Shown one piece after another: positions 1 to 8,394 of a stretch of 64,000 nucleotides of DNA; within the stretch, counting starts at the first letter, position 1; each line of letters opens with the position of its first letter. This stretch comes from Desulfonatronum thioautotrophicum. Its GTDB lineage: Bacteria > Desulfobacterota > Desulfovibrionia > Desulfovibrionales > Desulfonatronaceae. Below the pieces are notes generated by a model, which had not been told where the DNA came from, did not search any database, and saw only the letters and a list, made by a program, of their open reading frames with translations. The translations under genes and the position numbers were made by a program. The stretch lies in NCBI RefSeq assembly GCF_000934745.1, contig NZ_JYNO01000012.1:91501-155500 (forward strand). Reading direction: 5' to 3'.

Positions 1-969
1 GAGCGGATGCTGGAGATTCCCGGGGCCATGGAGGTCAATACTTTTGCCGGGGGGCGGGTCAAGCTGATCGGGGTCAGACTCTGCCCGGACAGCCCATTGA
101 TCGGCCTGCGTCTCATGGATATCCCGGACCGTTATCGGGATAACCGGTTCATCGTCGCGGCCATTGTCCGTGACGAACGGCTGCTGATTCCCACCGGTCC
201 CGATACACTGCGCCGGGAAGACGTGGTTTACTTCATCTGTGCCGACACACAGGTCGAGCACGTCTTGCCCCTGTTTTCCCCCTGCACCACCAAAGTCCGC
301 AACGTCATGATCATCGGCGGCGGCGGTGTAGGACTTCTGGCTGCCCAGGCCCTGGAGCGCAATGGTTTTTCCGTCAAGCTTATTGAACGCGATCCGCAAC
401 GCTGTGAACAACTGGCCGGCGCACTGGAAAAGACCATCGTGCTCCACGGCGACGGTTCGGACGGAGACCTGCTTCAGGAGGAGGGCATCCGGGAAACCGA
501 CGCCTTCATCGCCCTGACCGGCGGTGAAGAGACCAACGTCCTGCTTTCTCTCCTGGCCAAACGAATGGGGGCGGACAAGACCATCACCCGGATCAACAAG
601 TTCGCCTACATCCCCCTGGCCAGGGCCATCGGCCTGGAGAACGTGATCAGTCCCCGGATTGCCGCGGTCCACACCATTTTCCGCCATGTCCGCCGAGGCA
701 AGGTCATTTCCTCGGTCCTCATCCGCGGTGAAGAGGCTGAGGCTTTGGAGGCCATGGCCCAGGAAAAAACGCCCATCGTCCACAAGCCGATAAAAGATCT
801 GCACTTTCCCAAGGGCGCGCTGATCCTCTGCGTGATCCGTGGCGAAGAAGTGATCATTCCGGACGGAGCCAGTGTGATCCTCCCCGGAGACAGAATCGTG
901 ATCCTTTGCTCCAGGGCGAACATTGCCAAAGTGGAGCGGGCGTTGGCCGTCAAACTGGAATACATCTGA
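1..969 (+). CDS. trkA: Trk potassium uptake system protein TrkA, C-terminal part (cut by left edge)
   Basis: This is the cytoplasmic NAD-binding regulatory subunit of the Trk potassium transporter. The reading frame is open to the first base, so the gene starts upstream; complete TrkA is about 450 residues and about 321 are visible. Counting from the first visible Met, residues 1-90 are the first RCK_C domain, the dinucleotide-binding loop GGGGVG lies near residues 104-109, an acidic residue that would contact the NAD ribose follows in LIERD, and a second RCK_C domain closes the protein. trkH follows 39 bp downstream on the same strand, which supports the assignment. Only the second RCK half and part of the first are seen, so the N-terminal NAD site cannot be checked. 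Confidence 0.93.
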   Translation, partial: ERMLEIPGAMEVNTFAGGRVKLIGVRLCPDSPLIGLRLMDIPDRYRDNRFIVAAIVRDERLLIPTGPDTLRREDVVYFICADTQVEHVLPLFSPCTTKVRNVMIIGGGGVGLLAAQALERNGFSVKLIERDPQRCEQLAGALEKTIVLHGDGSDGDLLQEEGIRETDAFIALTGGEETNVLLSLLAKRMGADKTITRINKFAYIPLARAIGLENVISPRIAAVHTIFRHVRRGKVISSVLIRGEEAEALEAMAQEKTPIVHKPIKDLHFPKGALILCVIRGEEVIIPDGASVILPGDRIVILCSRANIAKVERALAVKLEYI

Positions 970-1008
970 TCATCAAGCACACGTCACAAAACACCTTGAG
1001 GAATAGCA

Positions 1009-2460
1009 ATGCACTGGCGAGGCATCTTCTCCTACACCGGCGCGATTATCGCCGCCGTGGGCCTGCTCATGCTCCCGGCCCTGGTGTGTTCGCTGTATTA
1101 CGGTGACGCGGGCGTCGCGCCCCTGCTGTTGTCCATGGTTTCGGTCAGCCTCGCGGGGTTGGCCCTGTACCTGGTTTGGCGCAAGCACGCCCCGGAAACT
1201 GTGAACAGCCGGGAAGCCATGACCATCGTGGCCCTGTGCTGGATCAGCGCCGGGCTTGTCGGGGCCTTGCCGTTCCATCTCGGCGGCGTGTTCGACTCCT
1301 TTACGGACGCCTTTTTCGAGTCGGTCTCGGGGTTCACCACCACGGGCTCATCCGTGCTCACGGACATCGAAGCCGTGGCTCCGGGCCTGCTCTTCTGGCG
1401 CAGCCTGACCCAATGGATCGGCGGCATGGGCATCATCGTTCTGTCCGTGGCCGTGCTGCCCATTCTCGGAGTGGGCGGCATGCACCTTTACCGGGCCGAA
1501 TTTTCCGGCGGCAGGCAGGATCGGATCAAGCCCCGGGTCCGGGCAGCGGCCCTGTCGTTGTGGAAGGTCTATCTACTGTTTTCCACTGTGTTGGTGGTTC
1601 TGCTGCTACTGGGCGGGATGAATCTCTTCGACGCCCTGTGCCATATGTTCGCCACCATTGCCACAGGCGGCTACTCCACCAAGAATCTTTCCATGGGCCA
1701 TTACCAGAGTGCTTATCTGCATCTGGTGGTTACGATGTTCATGTTCCTGGGGGCGATCAACTTCGCCCTGCATTACCAAGCCTTGCGCGGACGTCCCCTG
1801 GCCTTGTGGAGCAATTCCGAGGCTCGATTTTTCACTGTGCTCACACTGGGAACCGTCACCGTGATTGCCCTGACGCTTTGGGCGCAGCAAACCTATGAAA
1901 CCCTGGGCGAGGCTTTCCTGTTCAGCGCTTTCAACCTGGTCTCCATCATCACCACCACCGGCTATGCCACAGCGGACTTTGCCCTCTGGCCGCCTCTGGC
2001 CGCGGCGCTTCTCTTCGTGGCCATGTTCATCGGCGGATGCGCCGGGTCCACTTCCGGAGGGGTGAAGTGCATGCGCGTCCTCCTGGTGGCCAAGCATATG
2101 TACAGGGAAGGCTTCCGGGTCATCCATCCCCAGGCCGTGGTCCTGGTCAAGATGAGCGGCAAGCGGGTGGAGGAAAGCGTTGTCAGCGGAATTTGTGGGT
2201 TTCTGGGGCTGTTCGCGGCTCTGTACTTGGTGCTGTCCCTGCTGCTGGCGGCCATGGGATTGGACCTGGTCACTTCCTTCAGCGCGGCCATCGCAGCCAT
2301 GGGCAACATCGGCCCAGGCTTTGGCAGTGTAGGTCCTGCTGAAAATTTCGCCCACCTACCCGACGCGGCCAAATGGCTGCTGGCCTGGGGCATGCTCCTG
2401 GGTCGCCTGGAACTGTACGCCGTAATTATCTTTCTGTTTCCGGCCTTCTGGAGGGCGTGA
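1009..2460 (+). CDS. trkH: Trk potassium uptake system membrane subunit TrkH
   Basis: Integral membrane K+-translocating subunit, 483 residues, the normal length for TrkH/TrkG. Many hydrophobic segments and the repeated pore-loop signatures are visible: SGFTTTGSSV near residue 109, a second loop with TGGYSTKN, a third with TTTGYATADF, and the C-terminal GNIGPGFG. The ATG is preceded by a GAGGA ribosome-binding site. It lies directly after trkA, and the pair probably forms one transcription unit. There is no clear terminator in the 232 bp after it, where the convergent heme operon ends. Confidence 0.95.
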   Translation: MHWRGIFSYTGAIIAAVGLLMLPALVCSLYYGDAGVAPLLLSMVSVSLAGLALYLVWRKHAPETVNSREAMTIVALCWISAGLVGALPFHLGGVFDSFTDAFFESVSGFTTTGSSVLTDIEAVAPGLLFWRSLTQWIGGMGIIVLSVAVLPILGVGGMHLYRAEFSGGRQDRIKPRVRAAALSLWKVYLLFSTVLVVLLLLGGMNLFDALCHMFATIATGGYSTKNLSMGHYQSAYLHLVVTMFMFLGAINFALHYQALRGRPLALWSNSEARFFTVLTLGTVTVIALTLWAQQTYETLGEAFLFSAFNLVSIITTTGYATADFALWPPLAAALLFVAMFIGGCAGSTSGGVKCMRVLLVAKHMYREGFRVIHPQAVVLVKMSGKRVEESVVSGICGFLGLFAALYLVLSLLLAAMGLDLVTSFSAAIAAMGNIGPGFGSVGPAENFAHLPDAAKWLLAWGMLLGRLELYAVIIFLFPAFWRA

Positions 2461-2692
2461 GGGGCACGGTCCGGAGAGGCACTTTTCTCTCTTTTGAGAG
2501 ATCAGCGTCCAGCATCAGCTTCATGGCTGCATGTAGGGGAAGTGCCCCATGCCCTGATACCTCGCGGTCCTGGTGCAGGCAGCATCAAGAGAAAGTCGAT
2601 GAAGGTGGTCTTTGCGAGTGCCAACCTGGGCGATACAGGGAAAGATTCGGTGAAATGGCGGACTGGCTCGACTCCTCCGAGACGTGCTGGAG

Positions 2693-3154
2693 TCAATCCT
2701 GCTCGTTTTCAGCCATGGGAAAGTCCACCTTGATCTTGTAGGTCTTTTCCGCGGGCAGGTTCAGGATTTCGATGCCGGTCTTGGCCGTGATCTCGGCCAG
2801 GGTTTCGCGGACCTTGTCCACCCCGGGCGCGATCATGGTGAACCAAACGTTGTACATGTGTTGGCGCAGGTAATTGTGGGTCACGCCGGGGTGGCGGTTT
2901 ACCTCGGCCGTGAACAGATCCAGTTTGCCCTCCGGGACCTGGGCCGCGCAGAGGGTGCTGGTCCAGCCCAGCTTGCGGGATTGGAAGTTGGCCCCAATCC
3001 GGCGGATGATGCCCTTGCCCTTGAGGGCCCGGACCCGGGCCAGGGCTTCGGCCTCAGTCAGGCCGAACTGTTCACCGATCCGGGCGTAGGGTCGCGGATC
3101 CAGGGGGAAGTCGGTCTGGATCAGGTCCAGGATTTTTTTGTCTACGGCGTCCAT
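2693..3154 (-). CDS. ahbA: Siroheme decarboxylase subunit, AhbA/AhbB type (probably AhbA)
   Basis: A 153-residue Lrp/AsnC-like protein: an N-terminal winged helix (starting MDAVDKKILDLIQ) followed by a ferredoxin-like domain. Such proteins pair as AhbA-AhbB and remove the C12 and C18 acetate carboxyls of siroheme to give 12,18-didecarboxysiroheme. The start at MDAVDKK is preferred because a GAGGA site sits upstream; a longer frame would run into the ahbD end. It is the last gene of the ahbC-hemB-ahbD run, 31 bp after ahbD. The motif GVTHNYLR followed by YNVWFT suggests the alpha chain, but AhbA and AhbB are hard to tell apart by eye. A transcription factor role is less likely given the neighbours. 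Confidence 0.82.
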   Translation of the reverse strand: MDAVDKKILDLIQTDFPLDPRPYARIGEQFGLTEAEALARVRALKGKGIIRRIGANFQSRKLGWTSTLCAAQVPEGKLDLFTAEVNRHPGVTHNYLRQHMYNVWFTMIAPGVDKVRETLAEITAKTGIEILNLPAEKTYKIKVDFPMAENEQD

Positions 3155-3185
3155 TGGTTTGTTCCTCGGAGGTCTGTCCCTCGGG

Positions 3186-4382
3186 CTATTGCGCTTCGGC
3201 CTTCTTCGGTTGATAGGTGCACAGCGGTTCCTCGGCCAAATAGTGGCCACTCATGGTCTGGGCTCGAGCCCGACACCCGGCGCAGACCTTATGGTACTCG
3301 CAGACCCCGCACTTTCCCTGGTAGGTCTTCTGGTCGCGAAATTCCAGAAACTGTTTTGATTTTTTCCAGATTTCCGGAAACGGCGTGATTTTGGTCTGGC
3401 CGCAGTCCAGATCCAGGTAGCCGCAAGGCTGGACCTGGCCGGTGTGGGAGATGAAGCAGAACCCCGTACCGCCCAGACAGCCCCGGCTGACCGCGTCCAG
3501 GCCAAAGTTGTCCATGGTCACCGGGATTCCCTCCTCTTTGGCCCTTTGACGCATTATGCGCAGGTAGTGGGGCGCGCAGGTGGCCTTGAGCTGCATGGAG
3601 GTGGTCTTGCGGAAATCGTAAAACCAGTTGAGCACTTCTTCGTATTCCTCGCCGGTAATCACTTCCCGGCCCAGGTTCGCGCCTCGCCCCGTGGGCACCA
3701 GCAGGAAAATATGCCAGGCTACGGCACCCAGTTTTTCGGCCAGGTGGAAGATTTCCTTGAACTGGCCCAGGTTGTTCCTGGTCACGGTGGTATTGATCTG
3801 GAAGGGCAGACCCACGGCCTTGAAATGCTCAATGGCCCGCAGGGCACCGTCAAATGCTCCCGGCACCCCGCGAAAGACATCGTGGCTGGCTGCATCCGGT
3901 CCGTCCAGGGAAATGCTGGCCCGCTGGATGCCGGCCGCTTTCATCTTCTTGGCCACATCCGCGGTGACCAGGGTACCGTTGGGGGCCATGACGCAGCGCA
4001 GACCCTTGGCATCGGCATAGGTGACCAACTCGAAGATGTCCGGTCGGAGCAGGGGTTCGCCACCAGTGAAAATGATGATCGGATCTCCGACTTCCGGAAA
4101 TGTGTCGATCAAGGCCTTGGCTTCCTCGGTGGACAACTCGCCCGGATACGGCTCCATGTGCGCCTCGGCCCGGCAGTGTTTGCAGGCCAGATTGCAGGAC
4201 CGGGTCACCTCCCAGGCGATCAGCCGACAGGGCGGCGAACCGTCAGACAGGGGTTTGGGCATGCCTGAGAGGCTTTTTGGGGCGCCCGTTGGGTGGCCGA
4301 TAGGGCTGCTCCCTGAGTGTCCGGAAGATTGGACACCCTGAGAGGTGGAGTGATTTTTATCGATGGAGTGAGGATGCTGCAT
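3186..4382 (-). CDS. ahbD: Heme b synthase, radical SAM enzyme AhbD
   Basis: Radical SAM enzyme of 398 residues that completes the siroheme-dependent pathway by oxidative decarboxylation of two propionates of iron-coproporphyrin III to the vinyl groups of heme b. The SAM cluster motif is C63-x3-C67-x2-C70 (SCNLACKHC), followed by the GGEP motif. A C-terminal Cys-rich segment (CGVCEYHKVCAGC) marks a SPASM-like auxiliary 4Fe-4S cluster. The first 50 residues are a His/Gly/Ser/Pro-rich extension of unknown role. The start lies 5 bp after the stop of the small antitoxin gene and has no good ribosome-binding site, so translation may be coupled; an internal Met41 is an alternative start. Confidence 0.93.
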   Translation of the reverse strand: MQHPHSIDKNHSTSQGVQSSGHSGSSPIGHPTGAPKSLSGMPKPLSDGSPPCRLIAWEVTRSCNLACKHCRAEAHMEPYPGELSTEEAKALIDTFPEVGDPIIIFTGGEPLLRPDIFELVTYADAKGLRCVMAPNGTLVTADVAKKMKAAGIQRASISLDGPDAASHDVFRGVPGAFDGALRAIEHFKAVGLPFQINTTVTRNNLGQFKEIFHLAEKLGAVAWHIFLLVPTGRGANLGREVITGEEYEEVLNWFYDFRKTTSMQLKATCAPHYLRIMRQRAKEEGIPVTMDNFGLDAVSRGCLGGTGFCFISHTGQVQPCGYLDLDCGQTKITPFPEIWKKSKQFLEFRDQKTYQGKCGVCEYHKVCAGCRARAQTMSGHYLAEEPLCTYQPKKAEAQ

Positions 4383-4387
4383 AGTGT

Positions 4388-4645
4388 TCAGAATGTAAGA
4401 GATGGAGTAAACGATTGCAGTGGGCTTAGGAAATCTCTCCGAGTAGTATTGCGGATTTGATCAAGAGAGACGCCTTCAATCACACCTTCTTTGTAGGCCT
4501 TGAACCTTTTTTCCGACTCTTCAGCCCATCTTTGCTCAATGTTCGCATCCTGATGATCCAGGCTATCCAATAGTGTCTCAACAAGGTGAATTTTTTCAAT
4601 AGGCTTCAGGGATAGTGCTTTTGTCGTGACCTCATTGATCATCAT
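4388..4645 (-). CDS. Orphan addiction-module antitoxin-like protein (TIGR02574 type)
   Basis: Small 85-residue protein with the pattern of the putative addiction module component family: ALSLKPIEKIHLVETLLDSL, then EQRWAEESEKRFKAYKEG and a terminal VSLDQIRN. The start with Met-Met-Ile is chosen because GGAGTG lies 6-9 bases upstream; the open frame extends further up but would overlap hemB. The usual RelE/ParE-like toxin is missing: the next gene is ahbD. It sits between hemB (62 bp upstream) and ahbD (5 bp downstream), so it has become a passenger in the heme operon. Without a toxin it may be a remnant or act on a distant toxin. Confidence 0.75.
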   Translation of the reverse strand: MMINEVTTKALSLKPIEKIHLVETLLDSLDHQDANIEQRWAEESEKRFKAYKEGVIEGVSLDQIRNTTRRDFLSPLQSFTPSLTF

Positions 4646-4707
4646 AACCAACACTCCTGCAATAGCACATCGTGTAATTGTGACATATTCAGCCTGATAG
4701 GTATTCG

Positions 4708-5694
4708 CTATCGTATCCAATCCAGTACGTTTTCGGAATAATACGTCAGGATCAGGTCAGCCCCGGCCCGTTTGATGGCGGTCAGGGTTTCCAGGGCCAC
4801 GGTTTGTTCGTCGATCCAGCCGTTTGCCGCGGCAGCCTTGATCATGGCGTACTCGCCGCTGACCTGGTAGGCGGCCAGGGGAACGTCCGTGGCTTCACGC
4901 AGGTCGCGGAGAATGTCCAGATAGGGCAGGGCCGGCTTGACCATCAAGAGATCAGCGCCCTCATCCAGGTCGGCCAGGGCTTCCCGGAGAGCTTCCCGGC
5001 GATTGCCCGGATCCATCTGATAGGTCTTGCGGTCTCCGAACTGAGGGGGGCTTTCCGCGGCCTCCCGAAACGGACCGTAAAAACTGGACGCGTACTTCAC
5101 GGCATAGCTCATGATCGGCAGGTGGGTGAAACCCGCGTGGTCCAGGGCCTTGCGGATGGCCAGCACCCGGCCGTCCATCATGTCCGAGGGCGCGACCATG
5201 TCCGCACCGGCCCGGGCGTGGGACAAGGCAACCTTGGCCAGCAGTTCCAGGGTCGGGTCGTTAAGCACCTCTTCCTCGCAAACCAGACCGCAATGGCCAT
5301 GGGAGGTGTACTCGCACAGACAGACGTCCGTCATCACACACAAGTCCGGATAGGACCGTTTCAAGGCGGCCACGGCCCGCTGCACGATGCCGTTTTCCGC
5401 CCAGCCCTGGGAGCCGGTGGGGTCCTTGGTCTTGGGGATGCCGAACAGGATGCAGGCCCCAAGCCCCATATCCACGGCCCGGCCAACCCGTTCCACCAGT
5501 TTGCCCAGGCCAAGCTGACTCTGGCCGGGCATGGCCCCGATGGGCTTGACATAATTCGGGTCGTCCGAGTCCACGACAAAATAGGGCTGGATCAGGTCGT
5601 CGCGGGAAAGAGTCGTCTCCCGCACCAGGCCGCGCAGCGTGGCCGTTCGCCGCAAGCGGCGTCCTCTATGGAAGGTAATGGGAAGTTCGATCAT
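4708..5694 (-). CDS. hemB: Delta-aminolevulinic acid dehydratase (porphobilinogen synthase) HemB
   Basis: Cytoplasmic enzyme that condenses two 5-aminolevulinate molecules to porphobilinogen; 328 residues, normal length. It is the zinc type: the metal triad is C125, C127 and C135 in [14 protein letters not shown]. The two active-site lysines are K200 (SYAVKYAS) and K253 (LMVKPAL). The ATG overlaps the stop of the preceding HEPN frame as ATGA and has no strong ribosome-binding site, suggesting that translation is coupled to the accessory gene. It lies between ahbC and ahbD, as in other sulfate reducers, but with accessory genes inserted on both sides. Confidence 0.97.
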   Translation of the reverse strand: MIELPITFHRGRRLRRTATLRGLVRETTLSRDDLIQPYFVVDSDDPNYVKPIGAMPGQSQLGLGKLVERVGRAVDMGLGACILFGIPKTKDPTGSQGWAENGIVQRAVAALKRSYPDLCVMTDVCLCEYTSHGHCGLVCEEEVLNDPTLELLAKVALSHARAGADMVAPSDMMDGRVLAIRKALDHAGFTHLPIMSYAVKYASSFYGPFREAAESPPQFGDRKTYQMDPGNRREALREALADLDEGADLLMVKPALPYLDILRDLREATDVPLAAYQVSGEYAMIKAAAANGWIDEQTVALETLTAIKRAGADLILTYYSENVLDWIR

Positions 5695-6090
5695 GATTTT
5701 TGTGGTGCAAGAAGTTGATGAACCTGAGATTGGATCTGTTTTGCAGCCGCAAGAGCGTTTTCACAGATTTCCTTGTCGGGGTAAAAATCAGGAAGCGCAC
5801 TCCCAAGCGGGTACTTTGTAGGAAGATAAATCGTATCCAGGAAATCTATGTCATCATCACTGATTTCTATATGGATGCCGTTATTTGAGAGGATGATCAT
5901 AAGTTCCCGAATGCTGTGCGTTTTTTTGAAAGGTTTCTCGAAATGAATCAATGTTGCCTTGAGATATTTTTCGACGGATTGCTGAATGTTATGGAGACAT
6001 GCGTTCAGAAGGAGATGGTCAAGCAACAAGTTGGCCGCGGATTAGGTTTTCATCCGCAAAAACAACCCATTGCTGCGAATTACCTCTCAT
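5691..6090 (-). pseudogene. HEPN-domain protein, frameshifted (partner of the upstream MNT gene)
   Basis: Two overlapping frames together make one HEPN protein. The first starts with the ATG at 6090, overlapping the MNT stop, and reads MRGNSQQWVVFADENL before running to a TGA. The second frame resumes at SAANLLLDHLLLNACLHNIQ and continues with SVEKYLKATL and KTHSIRELM, the classical HEPN core, to the stop at 5691. Removing a single A near 6041-6043 would join them as DENLSAANLLL. No ATG opens the second frame; only tandem TTG codons at 6024-6029 could. It is either a real frameshift that inactivates the toxin or a sequencing error. Its stop overlaps the hemB start. Confidence 0.75.
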
Positions 6091-6391
6091 ATATTACTTG
6101 GCCTTCCGCGATGTTTGACGGAACGGCACTTGGATAATGGGACTCCCTGAGCGGCAGGATGTCCAGGGCAATAGTTTTCGCGATATTTCGTGTAAGACGT
6201 CTGTATTTCATGGCCAACTGCAGATACCCATCAGTACTGTCCTGAAACACGGCCACGTCGACGTCAGACGGTTCCGTTGCGGACAAAAAAGACCCAAATA
6301 CGACAATTCTTCGTACTTCCGGTTCCGGTGACAGAGAATCTACAAGATTTTTCCGCACGTTCTCCCGGGATTCAGAGTTGAGCACCGGCAT
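6080..6391 (-). CDS. MNT-type nucleotidyltransferase (minimal, MntA-like antitoxin candidate)
   Basis: 103-residue minimal nucleotidyltransferase. The signature is VVFGSFLSATEPSDVDVAVF: the GS pair and the two catalytic aspartates of DVDVAV. In MNT-HEPN pairs this protein neutralises the HEPN RNase, in studied cases by transferring AMP to it. The start MPVLNSES is chosen because it falls 10 bp after the Uma2 stop. Its end overlaps the ATG of the frameshifted HEPN gene, the usual tight arrangement. It sits inside the heme operon and is probably cotranscribed with it. Confidence 0.82.
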   Translation of the reverse strand: MPVLNSESRENVRKNLVDSLSPEPEVRRIVVFGSFLSATEPSDVDVAVFQDSTDGYLQLAMKYRRLTRNIAKTIALDILPLRESHYPSAVPSNIAEGQVIYER

Positions 6392-6401
6392 GTGGTTTCT
6401 C

Positions 6402-6950
6402 TTAAACTGTTTCGCCCCAGATTTTCGAAAAGTTAAAGGACAGGTGGCAGCCCTCCCATTCGAAATCAAAGCTTTCTTTTGAAATGTCCGCTTCCTTGAC
6501 GTATCTGTCGTTGACCAGTTTGTATATCGTTGCCTGGTTATGTTGCGGATCGACCAGGCAGTAGTATAGGACTCCCGCTCTTTCATACAGCTCGTACTTG
6601 ATATTCCTGTCCTTCAGAGCCGTGGCGGGGGAGAGGACTTCAAAAATCAGGTGTGGGGCCTGGTCGAGGTACGCGCCTTCTGGTTCGTGGCAGATCACCA
6701 GGTTGTCTGGTTGTACGACAATATCGTCGGCAATTCTCCAGTCCACTGGGAGCAGGGCATGGCATTGCGGACAGTTGGACAGACAGTGTTCCAACTCCGC
6801 CGCGATCTTCTGGCTGACCATCTGGTGACGCGGGCTTGGCGCTGGAGCCATGGCGAAGGCCACGCCATGAATCAATTCCCAGCGGCCTTCCCACTGCGCA
6901 TGGTCCGCATAGGTGTAGTGGGGAAGATGTTCAGCTTTCAGTGGAGACAT
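6402..6950 (-). CDS. Uma2 family (DUF820) endonuclease-like protein
   Basis: 182-residue protein of the Uma2/DUF820 family, a PD-(D/E)XK nuclease fold whose biological role is unclear. Visible landmarks are WELIHGVAFAMAPAPSPRHQ near the N-terminus, the acidic core VQPDNLVIC, and EVLSPAT followed by KYELYERAGVLYYCLVDP. The ATG lies 9 bp after the ahbC stop, so it is read as part of the heme operon. These proteins are often found as scattered accessory copies; a second, only distantly similar one sits inside the leu operon at 15383. Confidence 0.88.
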   Translation of the reverse strand: MSPLKAEHLPHYTYADHAQWEGRWELIHGVAFAMAPAPSPRHQMVSQKIAAELEHCLSNCPQCHALLPVDWRIADDIVVQPDNLVICHEPEGAYLDQAPHLIFEVLSPATALKDRNIKYELYERAGVLYYCLVDPQHNQATIYKLVNDRYVKEADISKESFDFEWEGCHLSFNFSKIWGETV

Positions 6951-6959
6951 AGCGAGATG

Positions 6960-8153
6960 TTACACAATAGCCGGGCCGGCGATTTCCTCGTCCGTCAGAT
7001 AACAGGCCGGGTCCGGGGCCCAGATGTCGCCGTGGTAGGCTTCGGAGCGGGCGCGAAAATTGCCGCCGCAAACGTTCAGGAAGCGACAGGTCGTGCACCG
7101 TCCGGCCACGTGGGCTTTTTTGTCCTTGAGTTTGGCCAGGAGTTCGATGGTCGGGTCAGTCCAGATTTCCGAAAACGGACGATCCAGGACGTTGCCGAAG
7201 GTGTGGTTGCGCCAGAACTGGTCGGCGTGGACCTGGCCGTCCCAGGAGATGCAGCCGATCCCCCGGCCGGAGTTGTTGCCCTCGTTGAAGGAGAGCAGTT
7301 CCCGGACTTCCTCGGCCCGCTTGGGATCTTCCTGAAGCAGACGCATGTAGATCAATGGCCCATCCGCATGGTTGTCCACGGTAAGGACTTCCTTGGGCAT
7401 CCCGGCGTCGTGCAGGGCCTTGGTCCGGTCGATGATCTGGTTGACGACTTCCCGGGTCTGGCCGTGATCCAGATCCTCATTCATCAGATCCGAGCCCCGT
7501 CCGGAGTAGACCAGGTGATAAAAACAGATTCGCGGGACTTCCAGATCCCGGATCAGGTCGAAGAGCACCGGGACTTCGCCGACATTGCGCTTGTTGATGG
7601 TGAACCGCAGCCCGACCTTCAGACCTTCGGCCTGGCAGTTGGCAATGCCTTCCAGAGCTTTTTTGAACGATCCGGGAACACCGCGAAATCGGTCATGAAC
7701 CTCTTCGCCGCCATCCAGGGAAATGCCCACGTAGGACAAGCCGACGTCCTTGAGCTCCCGGGCTTTCTGCTTGGTGATCAGCGTGCCGTTGGTGGAGATC
7801 ACGGCGCGCATGTCCTTGGAAACGGCGTAGTGGGCCAGTTCCACCAGGTCCTTGCGTACCAGGGGTTCACCCCCGGAAAAAAGCATCACCGGGGAACCGA
7901 AGGCGGCCAGGTCATCGATCATGGTTTTGGCCTGGTTCGTGGAGATTTCGTCCGTGCCGTCGGGATCCACGGCCTGGGCATAGCAGTGCACGCATTTCAG
8001 GTTGCAGCGTCGGGTCATGTTCCAGACCACGACGGGTTTCTTGTCCTGGGAGAATTGGAGCAGATGCGAGGGCAGCTTGCCGGAGTGCCGACCGTATCGC
8101 AACGCGTCGGAGGGTTCGATGGTGCCGCAGTACAATTTGGATATGCCGATCAT
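6960..8153 (-). CDS. ahbC: 12,18-didecarboxysiroheme deacetylase, radical SAM enzyme AhbC
   Basis: Radical SAM enzyme of 397 residues that removes the two acetate side chains of 12,18-didecarboxysiroheme to give iron-coproporphyrin III. The N-terminus MIGISKLYCGTIEPSDALRY is characteristic of AhbC, the SAM-cluster cysteines are C50, C54 and C57 (RRCNLKCVHC), the GGEP motif follows, and the C-terminus carries a Cys-rich auxiliary cluster region (CTTCRFLNVCGG). The start at 8153 has AGAGGAA upstream; a 15-residue longer frame is less likely. First gene of the heme operon. A 17-bp palindrome lies 113 bp upstream. Confidence 0.94.
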   Translation of the reverse strand: MIGISKLYCGTIEPSDALRYGRHSGKLPSHLLQFSQDKKPVVVWNMTRRCNLKCVHCYAQAVDPDGTDEISTNQAKTMIDDLAAFGSPVMLFSGGEPLVRKDLVELAHYAVSKDMRAVISTNGTLITKQKARELKDVGLSYVGISLDGGEEVHDRFRGVPGSFKKALEGIANCQAEGLKVGLRFTINKRNVGEVPVLFDLIRDLEVPRICFYHLVYSGRGSDLMNEDLDHGQTREVVNQIIDRTKALHDAGMPKEVLTVDNHADGPLIYMRLLQEDPKRAEEVRELLSFNEGNNSGRGIGCISWDGQVHADQFWRNHTFGNVLDRPFSEIWTDPTIELLAKLKDKKAHVAGRCTTCRFLNVCGGNFRARSEAYHGDIWAPDPACYLTDEEIAGPAIV

Positions 8154-8260
8154 GGGTTCCTCTGGGGATAATTGCTGACAGTGGATAAAAGAAGCCAATT
8201 ACCGAATTTCCTCGTGGAAGGCAAAACCGAATGCGATGAGGTACTCTGTGGGTAAGGTCC

Positions 8261-8286
8261 GATCAACACCTTGACAAGGTGTGATC
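8261..8286. promoter_or_regulatory. Palindromic operator candidate between ahbC and the DUF4079 gene
   Basis: The core ACACCTTGACAAGGTGT (8266-8282) is a perfect 8+1+8 palindrome, flanked on both sides by GATC-like bases that extend the symmetry. It lies in the 241-bp intergenic region between divergent genes. It does not match the usual Fur, Rex, PerR or HcpR boxes that I know. Binding by a dimeric regulator of heme synthesis or of the adjacent membrane protein is an inference. Confidence 0.5.
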
Positions 8287-8394
8287 GAGTTGAGATTTTC
8301 TGCCGCTCCTTAAAGCGTCATCCATTTTACTGATTTCTCTCCTGGGCTCCGTCTTCGAAATAAGACAAAACGTTACAAAATGTGAGGGCATGGC

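Noticed and set aside
4646..4720. Longer start for the antitoxin-like gene overlapping hemB
   Set aside because: No ribosome-binding site and no similarity in the extra 25 residues; GGAGTG supports the internal Met.
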